A stretch of DNA of 64,000 nt from Streptomyces sp. HmicA12 (GTDB lineage: Bacteria > Actinomycetota > Actinomycetes > Streptomycetales > Streptomycetaceae). Positions 32,443 through 40,976 of this stretch are shown piece by piece (positions within the stretch are counted from its first letter, which is position 1; every line of letters starts with the position of its first letter). The position numbers were made by a program, and so were the translations under genes. Under the pieces are notes generated by a model. The model made no database searches. It saw only the letters and a program-made list of their open reading frames with translations, and was not told the DNA's origin. Where the stretch lies: NCBI RefSeq assembly GCF_000373565.1, contig NZ_KB891842.1, positions 496,001 to 560,000 of the forward strand, given 5' to 3'.

Positions 32443-33525
32443 TCAGACCGAGCGGTGGTACTGGTCCGGCACGTGCACGTCGGCGCCCAGTTCGCGGGCC
32501 GCGTGCCGGGCGAACGACGGGTCGCGCAGCAGCTCACGGCCGAGCAGCACGGCGTCCGCCTCGCCGTCCACGATGATCTTCTCGGCCTGCTGCGTCTCCG
32601 TGATCAGACCGACGGCGGCGGCCGGGACACCGGCCTCGTTGCGGACGCGCGCCGCGAACGGCACCTGGTAGCCCGGGCCGACCGGGATGCGCACGCCGGA
32701 CGCGTTGCCACCCGTGGAGACGTCGATCAGGTCGACTCCGTGGGCCTTCAGCTCGGCGGCGAACCGGACGGTCTCGTCGGCGGTCCAGCCCTCCTGCCCG
32801 TCCAGCCAGTCGGTCGCGGAGATACGGAAGAACAGCGGCAGTTCGTCGGGCCACACGGCGCGCACGGCGTCCACGACCTCCAGGGCGAACCGGGTGCGGT
32901 TCTGGTACGAGCCGCCGTACTCGTCGGTGCGCTTGTTGCTGTGCGGGGAGAGGAACTGCGCGATGAGGTAGCCGTGCGCCCCGTGGAGCTCGACGACCTC
33001 GAACCCGGCGTCCAGCGCCCGCCGCGCCGCGTCCGCGAACTGGCCCACGATCTCCTTGATGCCGTCGGCCGTCAGCTCGGCCGGCACCGCGTGCCGGTCG
33101 TCGAAGGCGATCGCGCTCGGCGCCACCGCCGCCCAGCCGTGCTCCTCGGGACCGAGCGGGGCGCCGCCCTTCCAGGGGCGGTCGGTGCTGGCCTTGCGGC
33201 CCGCGTGACCGATCTGGATGCCGGCGACGGTGCCCTGGCTCTTCATGAAGTCCGTGATCCGGCGCAGGCCCGTGACCTGCGCGTCGTTCCAGATGCCGAG
33301 GTCGTACGGGGAGATCCGGCCCTCGGGGCTGACGCCCGTGGCCTCGACGATGATCAGGCCCGTGCCACCGGCCGCGCGGGCGCCGTAGTGCTGGAGGTGC
33401 CAGTCCGTGGGGGCGCCGGTCAGCGGGCCCTCGGGAGCGGCGCTGTACTGGCACATCGGCGGCATCCAGACCCGGTTCGGGACGGTCAGCGACCGCAGGG
33501 TGTAGGGCTCGAACAGCGCGCTCAC
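32443..33525 (-). CDS. Old Yellow Enzyme-family NADH:flavin oxidoreductase (YqjM type)
   Basis: A 360-residue FMN-dependent ene-reductase: MSALFEPYTLRSLTVPNRVWMPPMCQYSA (Cys of the YqjM-type active site), QIGHAGRKAS, the substrate-binding ELHGAHGYLIAQFLSPHSNKRTDEYGGSYQNRTRF and FMN phosphate contacts ADAVLLGRELLRDP. It reduces electrophilic alkenes in the cytoplasm. Start is GTG 33525, preferred because TGGAG lies six bases upstream; an ATG at 33537 is the other option. It is divergent from an ArsR regulator with repeated TACGAN palindromes between. It likely responds to an electrophile or metal sensed by that regulator. Confidence 0.93.
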   Translation of the reverse strand: MSALFEPYTLRSLTVPNRVWMPPMCQYSAAPEGPLTGAPTDWHLQHYGARAAGGTGLIIVEATGVSPEGRISPYDLGIWNDAQVTGLRRITDFMKSQGTVAGIQIGHAGRKASTDRPWKGGAPLGPEEHGWAAVAPSAIAFDDRHAVPAELTADGIKEIVGQFADAARRALDAGFEVVELHGAHGYLIAQFLSPHSNKRTDEYGGSYQNRTRFALEVVDAVRAVWPDELPLFFRISATDWLDGQEGWTADETVRFAAELKAHGVDLIDVSTGGNASGVRIPVGPGYQVPFAARVRNEAGVPAAAVGLITETQQAEKIIVDGEADAVLLGRELLRDPSFARHAARELGADVHVPDQYHRSV

Positions 33526-33563
33526 GGTGGACTCCATTCGTACGGACTCGACTGCTTCCTTCG

Positions 33564-33670
33564 TACGATAGGCATCGTAGTACGGCACCTGTCAAACTAC
33601 GAGAGTTCTCGTACAATGACCTCGGGACGGACCACTGGAGCGCTGCTTGTACGCGAGCGCTGGTCGTACA
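33564..33670. promoter_or_regulatory. Candidate ArsR operator cluster
   Basis: Three inverted repeats share a TACGA or GTACG core: TACGAT..ATCGTA (33564-33579, 4-base centre), TACGAGA..TCTCGTA (33598-33613, 2-base centre) and TGTACG..CGTACA (33648-33670, 11-base centre). They fill the space between the divergent Old Yellow Enzyme and ArsR genes and overlap the promoter of the former. Confidence 0.6.
33565..33595 (-). promoter_or_regulatory. Promoter of the Old Yellow Enzyme gene
   Basis: On the minus strand, consensus TTGACA (33595-33590) and TATCGT (33570-33565) are separated by 19 bp. The -10 lies within the TACGAT/ATCGTA inverted repeat. Confidence 0.6.
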
Positions 33671-33686
33671 CAAAGGGGAAGCCGCC

Positions 33687-34067
33687 ATGTCGACCGCAGC
33701 ACCGCAGACGCAGACCGCCGCAGGCCGCACGCTCGCGCACCCGGCCCGTGAGGAGATCCGTCTGGAAGCCGTGCTGCACGCGCTGGCCGATCCGATGCGG
33801 CTCGCGGTCGTAAGGGAGATGGCCGCCGCGCGGAGCGCCGAACTGTCCTGTTCGCACTTCGACCTGCCCGTCACCAAGTCCACCTCCACGCACCACTTCC
33901 GGGTGCTGCGCGAGAGCGGGGTGATCGAGCAGGTCTACCGAGGCACCACCAAGCTGAACGGGCTGCGCAGGGACGACCTGGACGCGCTGTTCCCCGGTCT
34001 GCTCGACAGCGTGCTGGCCGCCGCCGACCGGCAGGCGGACCGCCTCGGCGACGGCAGCGACAGCTGA
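33687..34067 (+). CDS. ArsR-type winged-helix regulator
   Basis: A 126-residue regulator: RLEAVLHALADPMRLAVVREMAAARSAELSCSHFDLPVTKSTSTHHFRVLRESGVIEQVYRGTTKLNGLRRDDLDALFPGLLDSVLAA. The recognition region TKSTSTHHFRVLRESG is diagnostic. A single Cys (ELSCSHF) is present, and no ELCVC metal site. Such proteins next to ene-reductases typically autorepress and repress the reductase. It is divergent from the Old Yellow Enzyme gene. ATG 33687 follows GGGGAAGC. Confidence 0.88.
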   Translation: MSTAAPQTQTAAGRTLAHPAREEIRLEAVLHALADPMRLAVVREMAAARSAELSCSHFDLPVTKSTSTHHFRVLRESGVIEQVYRGTTKLNGLRRDDLDALFPGLLDSVLAAADRQADRLGDGSDS

Positions 34068-34097
34068 TCGAACGGCGGTCGATCGAACGGTTTCCGC

Positions 34098-35507
34098 TCA
34101 GTCGGGCAGCGGCACATCCGCAACGCGCGCCGCCGGAGCGGGGACGAGCGGTGCCGGGGCCTTCTCGGCCGGCTCGGCGTCGGGTTCCGCAGCCGAACCG
34201 CCCTTCCCGGGAAGGTGGTTGAAGAGCAGGTTGAGCGCGATCGCCGTGATGCAGCCCGCGCTGATCCCGCTGTCCATCACCGTCTGGAACCAGTCGGGGA
34301 ACTTCTCGTAGAGCGTCGGCACGCCGACCGGGAGCACACCGAGCGCGACCGACACCGCGACCACGGTCAGGTTGCTGTTGCCCTCGAACTCCACCTTGGA
34401 CAGGGTCTTCAGACCGCTCGCCGCGACCGTCCCGAACATCACGAGCCCGGCGCCGCCGAGCACCGGCGACGGGATCGCGGCGATCACCGCGCCCAGCTTC
34501 GGCAGCAGACCGAGCACCACGAGGATGCCGCCCGCGACGGCCACGACCCAGCGGCTGCGCACCTTCGTCATGCCGACCAGACCGACGTTCTGCGCGAACG
34601 CCGTGTACGGGAAGGTGTTGAAGACACCGCCGAGGACGGTCGAGAACCCGTCGGCGCGCAGCCCGTCGGCGAGCGCGCGCCGGTCCACCGGGCGGTCGGT
34701 CATCTCGCCGACCGCGATGAAGTCGCCGGTCGTCTCGGTCATGGTGACCAGGGCCACGATCAGCATGCTGACGATCGCCGCGCCGTGGAACTCCGGCGCC
34801 CCGAAGTGGAACGGCGTGCTGATCCCCACCCAGTTCGCGTCACCGACCGCGCCGAAGTCCGTGAACCCGGTGGGTATCGCCACCGCCGTGCCGACCACGA
34901 TGCCGACCAGCACCGCGACCCGGCTCAGCGCGGGCGGCGCGAACCGCTGCACCCCGAGCACGAGCACCAGCACGAACGCGGCGAGCCCGATGTTCTTCGG
35001 CGCCCCGAAGTCCGTCGCCCCGGCTCCACCGGCCGCCCACGTGCCCGCGGTCGGCAGCAGCGAGAGCCCGATGATCAGGATCACCGTGCCCGTCACCAGC
35101 GGCGGGAAGAACCGGAGCAGCCGCCCGAAGACCGGTGCGAGCAGCATCATCGCGAGCCCCGCGACGATCACCGCACCGTAGATCGCGGGCAGTCCGCCCC
35201 CGGTCGTGCCGATCAGCACCATCGGCGACACGGCCGCGAACGTGCACCCCTGCACGATGGGCAGCCGGATGCCGAACCGCCACACACCGACGCACTGGAT
35301 CAGCGTCGCGATGCCGCACACCAGCAGATCGGCGGTGATCAGATACGCGAGATCCGCGGCGGACAGCTTCATCGCGCCGCCCACGATCAGGGGAACGGCG
35401 ACCGCGCCCGCGTACATGGCGAGGACGTGCTGCAGACCGAACGCCGCCAACTGGCGTACGGGCGGGACCTCATCGACGGGATGAGTCATACGTGGCGTCT
35501 GTGCCAT
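34098..35507 (-). CDS. NCS2-family uracil/xanthine/urate permease
   Basis: A 469-residue membrane protein with about 14 helices of the nucleobase:cation symporter-2 fold. VRQLAAFGLQHVLAMYAGAVAVPLIVGGAM is the typical N-terminal helix. TMTETTGDFIAVGEMTDRPVDRRALADGLRADGFSTVLGGVFNTFPYTAFAQNVGLV contains the substrate and signature segments. Near-identity of this segment to PbuX/UapA-type proteins favours xanthine or urate. GGAG precedes ATG 35507. The C-terminal tail (EPDAEPAEKAPAPLVPAPAARVADV) is Ala/Pro-rich. An AAACGTTT palindrome (35578-35585) lies upstream. It is monocistronic. Confidence 0.93.
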   Translation of the reverse strand: MAQTPRMTHPVDEVPPVRQLAAFGLQHVLAMYAGAVAVPLIVGGAMKLSAADLAYLITADLLVCGIATLIQCVGVWRFGIRLPIVQGCTFAAVSPMVLIGTTGGGLPAIYGAVIVAGLAMMLLAPVFGRLLRFFPPLVTGTVILIIGLSLLPTAGTWAAGGAGATDFGAPKNIGLAAFVLVLVLGVQRFAPPALSRVAVLVGIVVGTAVAIPTGFTDFGAVGDANWVGISTPFHFGAPEFHGAAIVSMLIVALVTMTETTGDFIAVGEMTDRPVDRRALADGLRADGFSTVLGGVFNTFPYTAFAQNVGLVGMTKVRSRWVVAVAGGILVVLGLLPKLGAVIAAIPSPVLGGAGLVMFGTVAASGLKTLSKVEFEGNSNLTVVAVSVALGVLPVGVPTLYEKFPDWFQTVMDSGISAGCITAIALNLLFNHLPGKGGSAAEPDAEPAEKAPAPLVPAPAARVADVPLPD

Positions 35508-35643
35508 ACGTGCTCCAAGGCCAGGGAGTCCCGGGGGACAACGGGAGGGGGCGGCAGCACGAGACCGTAATCGGCTTAAACGTTTTGTTGATTGCGCGGG
35601 TGTTGCCGGGATGTGTCGCACCCCGGGAGCCGGCGGAGATCGC

Positions 35644-36987
35644 CTACGACCCGGCGGCCGCCGCGCCCAACAACCCCTCCCAGTCGGGGATCTTGACCGG
35701 CCCGCGGCCGAGCGAGCGCCCCAACTCCGCCTCGGCCCGCTCGATCCCCAGCCACCCCGCCCACTCCACGGGCCGCACCCCGGCCGCGACGAGCCCGTCC
35801 AGCGGATCCCGCGCGCGCTCCGTGCGTACGAGGTCGGGGGCGTCGTCGAGCAGTGACGTCACCGTCTCCTTGGCGCACGGCCGGTTGGTGCCGATGACAC
35901 CGGTCGGCCCGCGCTTGATCCACCCCGCGACGTACTCCCCGGGCGACACCCGCCCCTCGCGCAGCACGCGCCCGGAGACATGCGGCACCGTCCCGAGCTC
36001 CGCGTCGAACGGCAGCCCCTCCAGCGGCACCCCGCGATACCCCACCGACCGCAGCACCAGCTCCGCGCCGATCTCCTCGTACACCCCGGTGCCGGTCACC
36101 CCGCCGCGCCCGTCGGGCCGGGTCCGCTCGAACCGCACCGCGGCGACCCGCCCGTCGCGCCCGACGACCTCGACGGGCCGCAGGAAGAAGCGCAGATGGA
36201 TGCGGCGCCGCCGGTCCTCGCGGGGCAGGGCGGCCCAGCCGCGCAGCACGTCCACGTTCCGCCGGTTCGCCGCGGGCAGCGACGACGGTTCCGCGTAGCC
36301 CGGATCGAGCGCCAACTCGGCTTCGTCCAGGACGATTTCGGTGTCCGGCAGGGAGCCCAGCTCGCGCAGCTCCTTGGTGGTGAAGCGGGCCTGCGAAGGG
36401 CCGCGCCGCCCCACCATGTACACGTCCCGCACCTCGCTCGCGCCCAGTGTGGCGAGCGCCGCCTGCGGGATGTCGGTCGGCGCGAGCTCGGCGGCGCCGC
36501 GGGCCAGCATCCGCGTCACGTCGACGGCGACATTGCCCACGCCGATGGCGACGGCTGAGCGCACCTCGCGGACGAACCCGTCGTCCCGCGCGTCCGGATG
36601 GGCGCTGTACCAGGCCACGAAGTCGGTCGCCGACCAACTGCCCGGCAGGTCCTCACCCGGCACCCCGAGCCGCCGGTCGGCCGCGGCGCCGACGCAGTAC
36701 ACCACCGCGTGGTACAGCTCCAGGAGCTTCGCGGGCGGCAGCGCGGGCCCGACCTCCACCCCGCCGAGGAACCTGACCCGTTCGTCCTCGAGCACCTTGC
36801 GCAGGTTTCCCTGGAGCGACTTGATCTTCTCGTGGTCGGGCGCCACCCCGTAGCGCACCAGGCCGTACGGGCAGGGCAGCCGGTCCAGCACATCGACCCG
36901 GAGGTCCGGGACGCGGAGCTGCTGCACGAGGCTCTGCGCGGCGTAGACCCCGCTCGGCCCCGATCCGACGACGGCGATGTGCGGCAC
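35644..36987 (-). CDS. FprA-type NADPH-ferredoxin reductase (FAD-dependent)
   Basis: A 447-residue flavoprotein of the adrenodoxin reductase/FprA family. The FAD motif is IAVVGSGPSGVYAAQSL at the N-terminus, followed by PCPYGLVRYGVAPDHEKIKSLQ. NADP-binding GVGNVAVDVTRML and RRGPSQARFTTKELREL follow, with C-terminal GEYVAGWIKRGPTGVIGTNRPCAKETVTSLLDD. It passes electrons from NADPH to ferredoxins and hence to cytochromes P450 or other systems. Start GTG 36987 follows AAGGAG. It has no ferredoxin neighbour. Confidence 0.95.
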   Translation of the reverse strand: MPHIAVVGSGPSGVYAAQSLVQQLRVPDLRVDVLDRLPCPYGLVRYGVAPDHEKIKSLQGNLRKVLEDERVRFLGGVEVGPALPPAKLLELYHAVVYCVGAAADRRLGVPGEDLPGSWSATDFVAWYSAHPDARDDGFVREVRSAVAIGVGNVAVDVTRMLARGAAELAPTDIPQAALATLGASEVRDVYMVGRRGPSQARFTTKELRELGSLPDTEIVLDEAELALDPGYAEPSSLPAANRRNVDVLRGWAALPREDRRRRIHLRFFLRPVEVVGRDGRVAAVRFERTRPDGRGGVTGTGVYEEIGAELVLRSVGYRGVPLEGLPFDAELGTVPHVSGRVLREGRVSPGEYVAGWIKRGPTGVIGTNRPCAKETVTSLLDDAPDLVRTERARDPLDGLVAAGVRPVEWAGWLGIERAEAELGRSLGRGPVKIPDWEGLLGAAAAGS

Positions 36988-37111
36988 GGGCGGCTCCTTC
37001 CGCTGGTGCTGCGCTGATGTTCCTCAGCATGGCACCGCGCGCCGCGCCGGGGGAGAGGGCGGAGTGCGGCGGGTGTGCGGGGGATACCCGAGAGCCCTCT
37101 GCGCGCCCTTG

Positions 37112-37140
37112 CTGACCAAATGTGATCACGGGGTTACCGT
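37112..37140 (+). promoter_or_regulatory. Leaderless promoter of the DUF6214-like gene
   Basis: CTGACC (37112-37117), a 17-bp spacer, TACCGT (37135-37140), then six bases to GTG 37147. Transcription should begin at the start codon. It overlaps a GTGATCAC palindrome (37122-37129). Confidence 0.62.
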
Positions 37141-37146
37141 TCGTAG

Positions 37147-37809
37147 GTGCTGGAGAGTTCATTTTTTGACATCACTGATCACGTTCGACCGAACAGTGAC
37201 GTTTCTGTGTGGCCGCCGCACGGGGAGGTCCAGGGGCATGGAGCGGTTGCGGGCGGCTCCTGGGACGGCGCTTCGCGGGACGTGCCGCCGCAGTGGTTCC
37301 ACCTCCGGCTCGCCTTCGACAGCGGCAGCCACGTCGACGTGGTCGCCGTCGTGTCGGAGGGCCGTGCCTCCATCGAGGACATGCGCGCCCAACCACCTCT
37401 CTCCCTGGACGAGTTCGGGTCCCTCGCCGAGTGGATCCAGGGCCCGCTGGAGGACGCGCGCCGGGCCGTCGCCGAGCAGCGCGACGGCGCCTCGTCGGAC
37501 CACCCGGACCGGCCTGACCTCCCGGGGCGGCCGGATCACCCGCTCCACCTGGACCAGTTGGACCAGTTGGACCTTCCGGGCCGCCCGGAACCGGGAGGGC
37601 CGGCCGCCCACCGCGCCCGACCCTCCAGGCCCCGCGGCGCCGAGGGCCGGCGCACCGTCGCCGAGGCCTACCGCGCCGCGCAGGACGAGGGTCGCGACCC
37701 GGTGCTCGCGGTCATGTACGTGACCGGCCGCAGCCGCCGCAAGTCCCTGCGCCTGATCGCGGCGGCGCGCGACGCGGGCTTCCTGTCCCCGCGCCACCAT
37801 CGCCGCTAG
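37147..37809 (+). CDS. Conserved Streptomyces hypothetical protein (DUF6214-like)
   Basis: A 220-residue protein. The N-terminal domain (PQWFHLRLAFDSGSHVDVVAVVSEGRASIEDMRAQPPLSLDEFGSLAEWIQGPLEDA) and the C-terminal helical part (RRTVAEAYRAAQDEGRDPVLAVMYVTGRSRRKSLRLIAAARDAGFLSPRHHRR) resemble a family found across Streptomyces, which I recall as DUF6214. The C-terminus looks like a small helical replication- or DNA-binding-like segment. The middle holds Asp/Pro/Leu/Gln-rich short repeats (HLDQLDQLDLPG). The start at GTG 37147 is supported by a leaderless promoter. Function unknown. Confidence 0.72.
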   Translation: MLESSFFDITDHVRPNSDVSVWPPHGEVQGHGAVAGGSWDGASRDVPPQWFHLRLAFDSGSHVDVVAVVSEGRASIEDMRAQPPLSLDEFGSLAEWIQGPLEDARRAVAEQRDGASSDHPDRPDLPGRPDHPLHLDQLDQLDLPGRPEPGGPAAHRARPSRPRGAEGRRTVAEAYRAAQDEGRDPVLAVMYVTGRSRRKSLRLIAAARDAGFLSPRHHRR

Positions 37810-37873
37810 GGCCTGTCCTCAAGCTCCCGTCGTCGCCCGGAGGGAGGCGGACGGGAGCCTGAAGACAGGCCCT
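37808..37873. terminator. Long imperfect inverted repeat between convergent genes
   Basis: Two 24-bp arms, 37808-37831 and 37850-37873, match except for two A-C mismatches and enclose an 18-base loop. The outer part AGGGCCTGTC...GACAGGCCCT is a type of element I recall near other Streptomyces genes. It sits directly after the DUF6214-like stop and before the convergent DUF305 gene, so it can act as a bidirectional terminator. Confidence 0.68.
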
Positions 37874-37924
37874 GGGCCCCGGCTTCGCGCTTTTGTCTCC
37901 CGCCCGAAAGCCGAGGGCCCCACG

Positions 37925-38566
37925 TCACGACATGTCGCGCATCCGCTCGATCTCGGTGGTCTGCTGCGCGATCACGTCGTCCGCCATCTCCTCGACCACC
38001 ACGTCGTTCCCGTCGCTCTTCACTTCCGTGGCCATGGTCACGGCCCCCTGGTGATGCGTGATCATCAGCTTCAGGAACAGCTCGTCGAACGCGGGCCCCC
38101 GTGCTCCCCGCAGACTCTTGAGCTGCCCCGCACTGGCCATCCCCGGCATCGAACCGTGCGCCGAGTGACCCGAGGCGGCCTCGGGCTTCCCGTACTTCTT
38201 CAACCACGCCCGCATGACGTCGACCTCGGGCCCCTGCGCGGCGGCGATCCGCTCGGCGAGCCGCTTCACCTGCCCCGACTCGGCCTGCTTCGGGGCCAGT
38301 TCGGTCATCTTCAGTGCCTGCTCGTGGTGCAGGATCATCATCTGCGCGTACGCGACATCGGCCGAGTTGGGCTTGTCGTCGGCCTTGCGCTCCTGCGCGT
38401 CCTGCGCGGACAGGGTCTCCGCGGCCTCTCCCGGTTTCCCGGGCGCGATCACCGAAGGCCCGCCGGACACCGCGGAGTTGGCCTTCCCGTCCGCGTCGCT
38501 CCCCGAGTCGCACCCGGTCAACCCCAGCGCGAGTGCCGCGACCAGCGCGGGAACAGCAACTTTCAT
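37925..38566 (-). CDS. DUF305 lipoprotein
   Basis: A 213-residue protein. Lipoprotein signal MKVAVPALVAALALGLTGC (Cys19) leads into a DUF305 four-helix domain with two His-His motifs, MMILHHEQALKMTELAP and LMITHHQGAVTMATE, and a Met/His-rich middle (GHSAHGSMPGMASAGQ). DUF305 proteins are linked to copper handling or ferritin-like folds. Start ATG 38566 gives a clean signal peptide; an upstream ATG at 38599 is possible. It is divergent from the LVIVD-repeat gene, a pairing I recall from other streptomycetes. Confidence 0.87.
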   Translation of the reverse strand: MKVAVPALVAALALGLTGCDSGSDADGKANSAVSGGPSVIAPGKPGEAAETLSAQDAQERKADDKPNSADVAYAQMMILHHEQALKMTELAPKQAESGQVKRLAERIAAAQGPEVDVMRAWLKKYGKPEAASGHSAHGSMPGMASAGQLKSLRGARGPAFDELFLKLMITHHQGAVTMATEVKSDGNDVVVEEMADDVIAQQTTEIERMRDMS

Positions 38567-38682
38567 TACGAGTACGTTGCCATCTGTTGATCTGTGCATG
38601 ATGAAGACGATACTCGGGGGATCCGTGAACCGTTCACGAATGTACGACGCCGACGTCAATCAGGGAGACGAGGGAGACAACA

Positions 38683-40188
38683 GTGACCCTGTTGCACAAC
38701 TCTGCCCGAACACGCCTCAGACGCCTGGGAGTTGCCACGGCCGCGGCCGGACTCCTGGCAGCCCTGCTCGCCGCGGGGCCCGCGGCCGCGACGCCCGATC
38801 CGGGCGACAGGTCCGCGGCGCCCAAGAGCGTTTCGAAGAGCACGGAGGCCGAGGCCGAGGCGGCGATAGCCGCGGGTGAGATACCCGGCCAGGACGAGAT
38901 CGTCCACTCGGACAACATCGAGCACCTCACGAACATCCCCAAGGACGCGCTGCCCGGAACCAATTCGGACCTCGCCTTCCAGGGCAAGTACGCCTTCGCC
39001 GGGAACTACGACGGTTTCCGCGTCTTCGACATCAGCAACCCGAAGGCGCCGAAGACCGTCGCGCAGGTCCTGTGCCCCGGTTCCCAGAACGACATCTCGG
39101 TCTCCGGGAACCTGCTGTTCCTGTCCACGGACAGCTCGCGCAGCGACAACTCCTGTGCCTCCACCACCCAGCCCGCGACCGAGAAGTCGTCGTGGGAGGG
39201 CATGAAGGTCTTCGACATCAGCGACAAGCGGAACCCGAAGTACGTCGCCGCCGTCGAGACCGCATGCGGCTCGCACACGCACACCCTGGTGCCGGAGAAG
39301 AAGAACGTCTACGTGTACGTCTCCTCGTACTCGCCGAGCGCCACGTTCCCCGACTGCCAGCCGCCGCACGACGGCATCTCCGTCATCAAGGTGCCGCGCA
39401 AGGCCCCGCAGGACGCGGCCCTGGTCAACTTCCCCGTCCTGTTCCCCGGTGAGGGTGCGGACGGCGGCGGCAACCCGGGCGCGCCCACCAACCCGGGCGT
39501 CTCCAAGACCACCGGCTGCCACGACATCACGGTCCTGCCCTCCGAGGACCTGGCGGCCGGCGCCTGCATGGGCGACGGCATCCTGTTCTCCATCAAGGAC
39601 CCGGAGAACCCGAAGGTCATCGACCAGGTCCAGGACAACGTGAACTTCGCGTTCTGGCACTCGGCGACCTTCAACCAGAAGGCGAACAAGGTCGTGTTCA
39701 CCGACGAGCTGGGCGGCGGCGGAGCGGCCACCTGCAACGCCGCGATCGGCCCGGACCGCGGTGCCGACGGCATCTACGACATCGTCGGCAAGGGCGACAA
39801 GCGCAAGCTCGTCTTCCGCAGCTACTTCAAGATCCCGCGCCACCAGGCCGACACCGAGAACTGTGTCGCGCACAACGGCTCGCTGATCCCGGTCAAGGGC
39901 AAGGACCTCATGGTCCAGGCCTGGTACCAGGGCGGCGTCTCCGTCTGGGACTTCACGGACTCCTCGAAGCCCAAGGAGATCGGCTACTTCGAGCGTGGCC
40001 CGCTGACCACCGACGCACTGCAGGTCGGCGGATCCTGGTCGGCGTACTACTACAACGGCTACATCTTCTCCAACGACATCGCGAAGGGCTTCGACGTCCT
40101 GAAGCTGAGCGACCGGCGCACGGATCCGGCCAAGCGGATCCACATGGACGAGCTCAACGTCCAGACGCAGCCGGACTACTTCGACTGA
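38683..40188 (+). CDS. Secreted LVIVD-repeat beta-propeller protein
   Basis: A 501-residue exported protein. The signal peptide ends ...LLAAGPAAATPDPGD. Repeats of the form V-F-D-I-S-N/D-P-x-x-P-K are visible (FRVFDISNPKAPK, MKVFDISDKRNPKYV, LFSIKDPENPKVID, VWDFTDSSKPKEIGYF), defining an LVIVD propeller. Several Cys pairs suggest disulfides. Function unknown; the divergent DUF305 gene hints at a common surface process. Start is GTG 38683 after GGGAGAC. Its 3' end overlaps the convergent TetR gene by 13 bp. Confidence 0.87.
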   Translation: MTLLHNSARTRLRRLGVATAAAGLLAALLAAGPAAATPDPGDRSAAPKSVSKSTEAEAEAAIAAGEIPGQDEIVHSDNIEHLTNIPKDALPGTNSDLAFQGKYAFAGNYDGFRVFDISNPKAPKTVAQVLCPGSQNDISVSGNLLFLSTDSSRSDNSCASTTQPATEKSSWEGMKVFDISDKRNPKYVAAVETACGSHTHTLVPEKKNVYVYVSSYSPSATFPDCQPPHDGISVIKVPRKAPQDAALVNFPVLFPGEGADGGGNPGAPTNPGVSKTTGCHDITVLPSEDLAAGACMGDGILFSIKDPENPKVIDQVQDNVNFAFWHSATFNQKANKVVFTDELGGGGAATCNAAIGPDRGADGIYDIVGKGDKRKLVFRSYFKIPRHQADTENCVAHNGSLIPVKGKDLMVQAWYQGGVSVWDFTDSSKPKEIGYFERGPLTTDALQVGGSWSAYYYNGYIFSNDIAKGFDVLKLSDRRTDPAKRIHMDELNVQTQPDYFD

Positions 40189-40889
40189 TCCTCGTCGGCG
40201 GCCGCCGGCCGCAGCGGTTCGAAGTAGCGTGAGAAATCGGCCACTCGGCCATGTACGGGACTCTCGCCGGACGACAGATCGTCAGCACGGTCGTCCGGCG
40301 GGTAGCCCAGCTCCCGTGCGAGCCCGTAGCGCTGGAAGAGCTCGGCGCGCAGCGTCACCACGGGCATCGGAACCCCCGGCACGAGCACGGCGAAGACGGC
40401 ACCCATCAGCAGGGCCCGCAGCAGCGGATAGTCCCGGTCGACGTCCAGGGTCCCGTGCCGTACGACGGTGTCGCGCAGCAGTGACGCGAGTCGCTGCTGC
40501 TCGGGGCACTGCACGAATCCCTCGGCCTGCAGGATCCCGGCCATGTGGGTGCGCATCAGGACGGGCTGATCGCGGGCGAGCCCGAGGATCGCGTCGATGG
40601 CACGCGCCAGCCGCTCGTCCCCGTCGTCCGCGGTGGGCCGCGGCTCCCGCTCGAGAGCCTCCTGCAGCGTCCGGTGCATCAGCCGGTGCACGGCGGACTG
40701 CAGCAACTGCCGCTTGCCGGGGAAGTAGTACGAGACCAGACCGCGGGCGGAACCGGCCCGGTCCGCGATGTCGCCCAGGGTCGTCGCGTCGTACCCGCGC
40801 TCCCCGACAAGCTCCAATGTCGCCTGCAGGAGCCGCTCGCGGGAACGTCGGCGCAACTCCTCATTGACCGATGCGCTGCGGGGGGACAT
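40176..40889 (-). CDS. TetR-family transcriptional regulator
   Basis: A 237-residue repressor. The HTH is RLLQATLELVGERGYDATTLGDIADRAGSARGLVSYYFPGKRQLLQSAVHRL; the C-terminal ligand-binding domain (residues 70-200) is typical. AGGAG precedes ATG 40889 at seven bases. A 19-bp palindrome abuts the -10 of its own promoter, so autorepression is likely. No transport gene adjoins it; the target is unknown. Confidence 0.92.
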   Translation of the reverse strand: MSPRSASVNEELRRRSRERLLQATLELVGERGYDATTLGDIADRAGSARGLVSYYFPGKRQLLQSAVHRLMHRTLQEALEREPRPTADDGDERLARAIDAILGLARDQPVLMRTHMAGILQAEGFVQCPEQQRLASLLRDTVVRHGTLDVDRDYPLLRALLMGAVFAVLVPGVPMPVVTLRAELFQRYGLARELGYPPDDRADDLSSGESPVHGRVADFSRYFEPLRPAAADEDQSK

Positions 40890-40903
40890 TCTTATCTCCT
40901 GCG

Positions 40904-40927
40904 TTGACTGGCTCCCAGCCAACTATA
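40904..40927 (-). promoter_or_regulatory. TetR promoter with overlapping palindromic operator
   Basis: TTGACTGGCTCCCAGCCAA (40904-40922) is a 19-bp palindrome with one mismatch pair. On the minus strand, TATAGT (40927-40922) forms the -10 and abuts it, so the operator covers the transcription start. No clear -35 is visible. Confidence 0.65.
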
Positions 40928-40976
40928 CTCAGCGCGTCCCGGCCATCGGCCCTGAGGGGATCGATGCGCGCGGGGC

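Noticed and set aside
34065..34090. Two GATCGAACGG direct repeats after the ArsR gene
   Set aside because: Only two short copies, no symmetry or associated gene; judged coincidental.
37147..37809. Short Leu/Asp repeats within the DUF6214-like gene as a CRISPR or tandem-repeat locus
   Set aside because: Units are only 9-12 bp, in frame and coding; no spacers.
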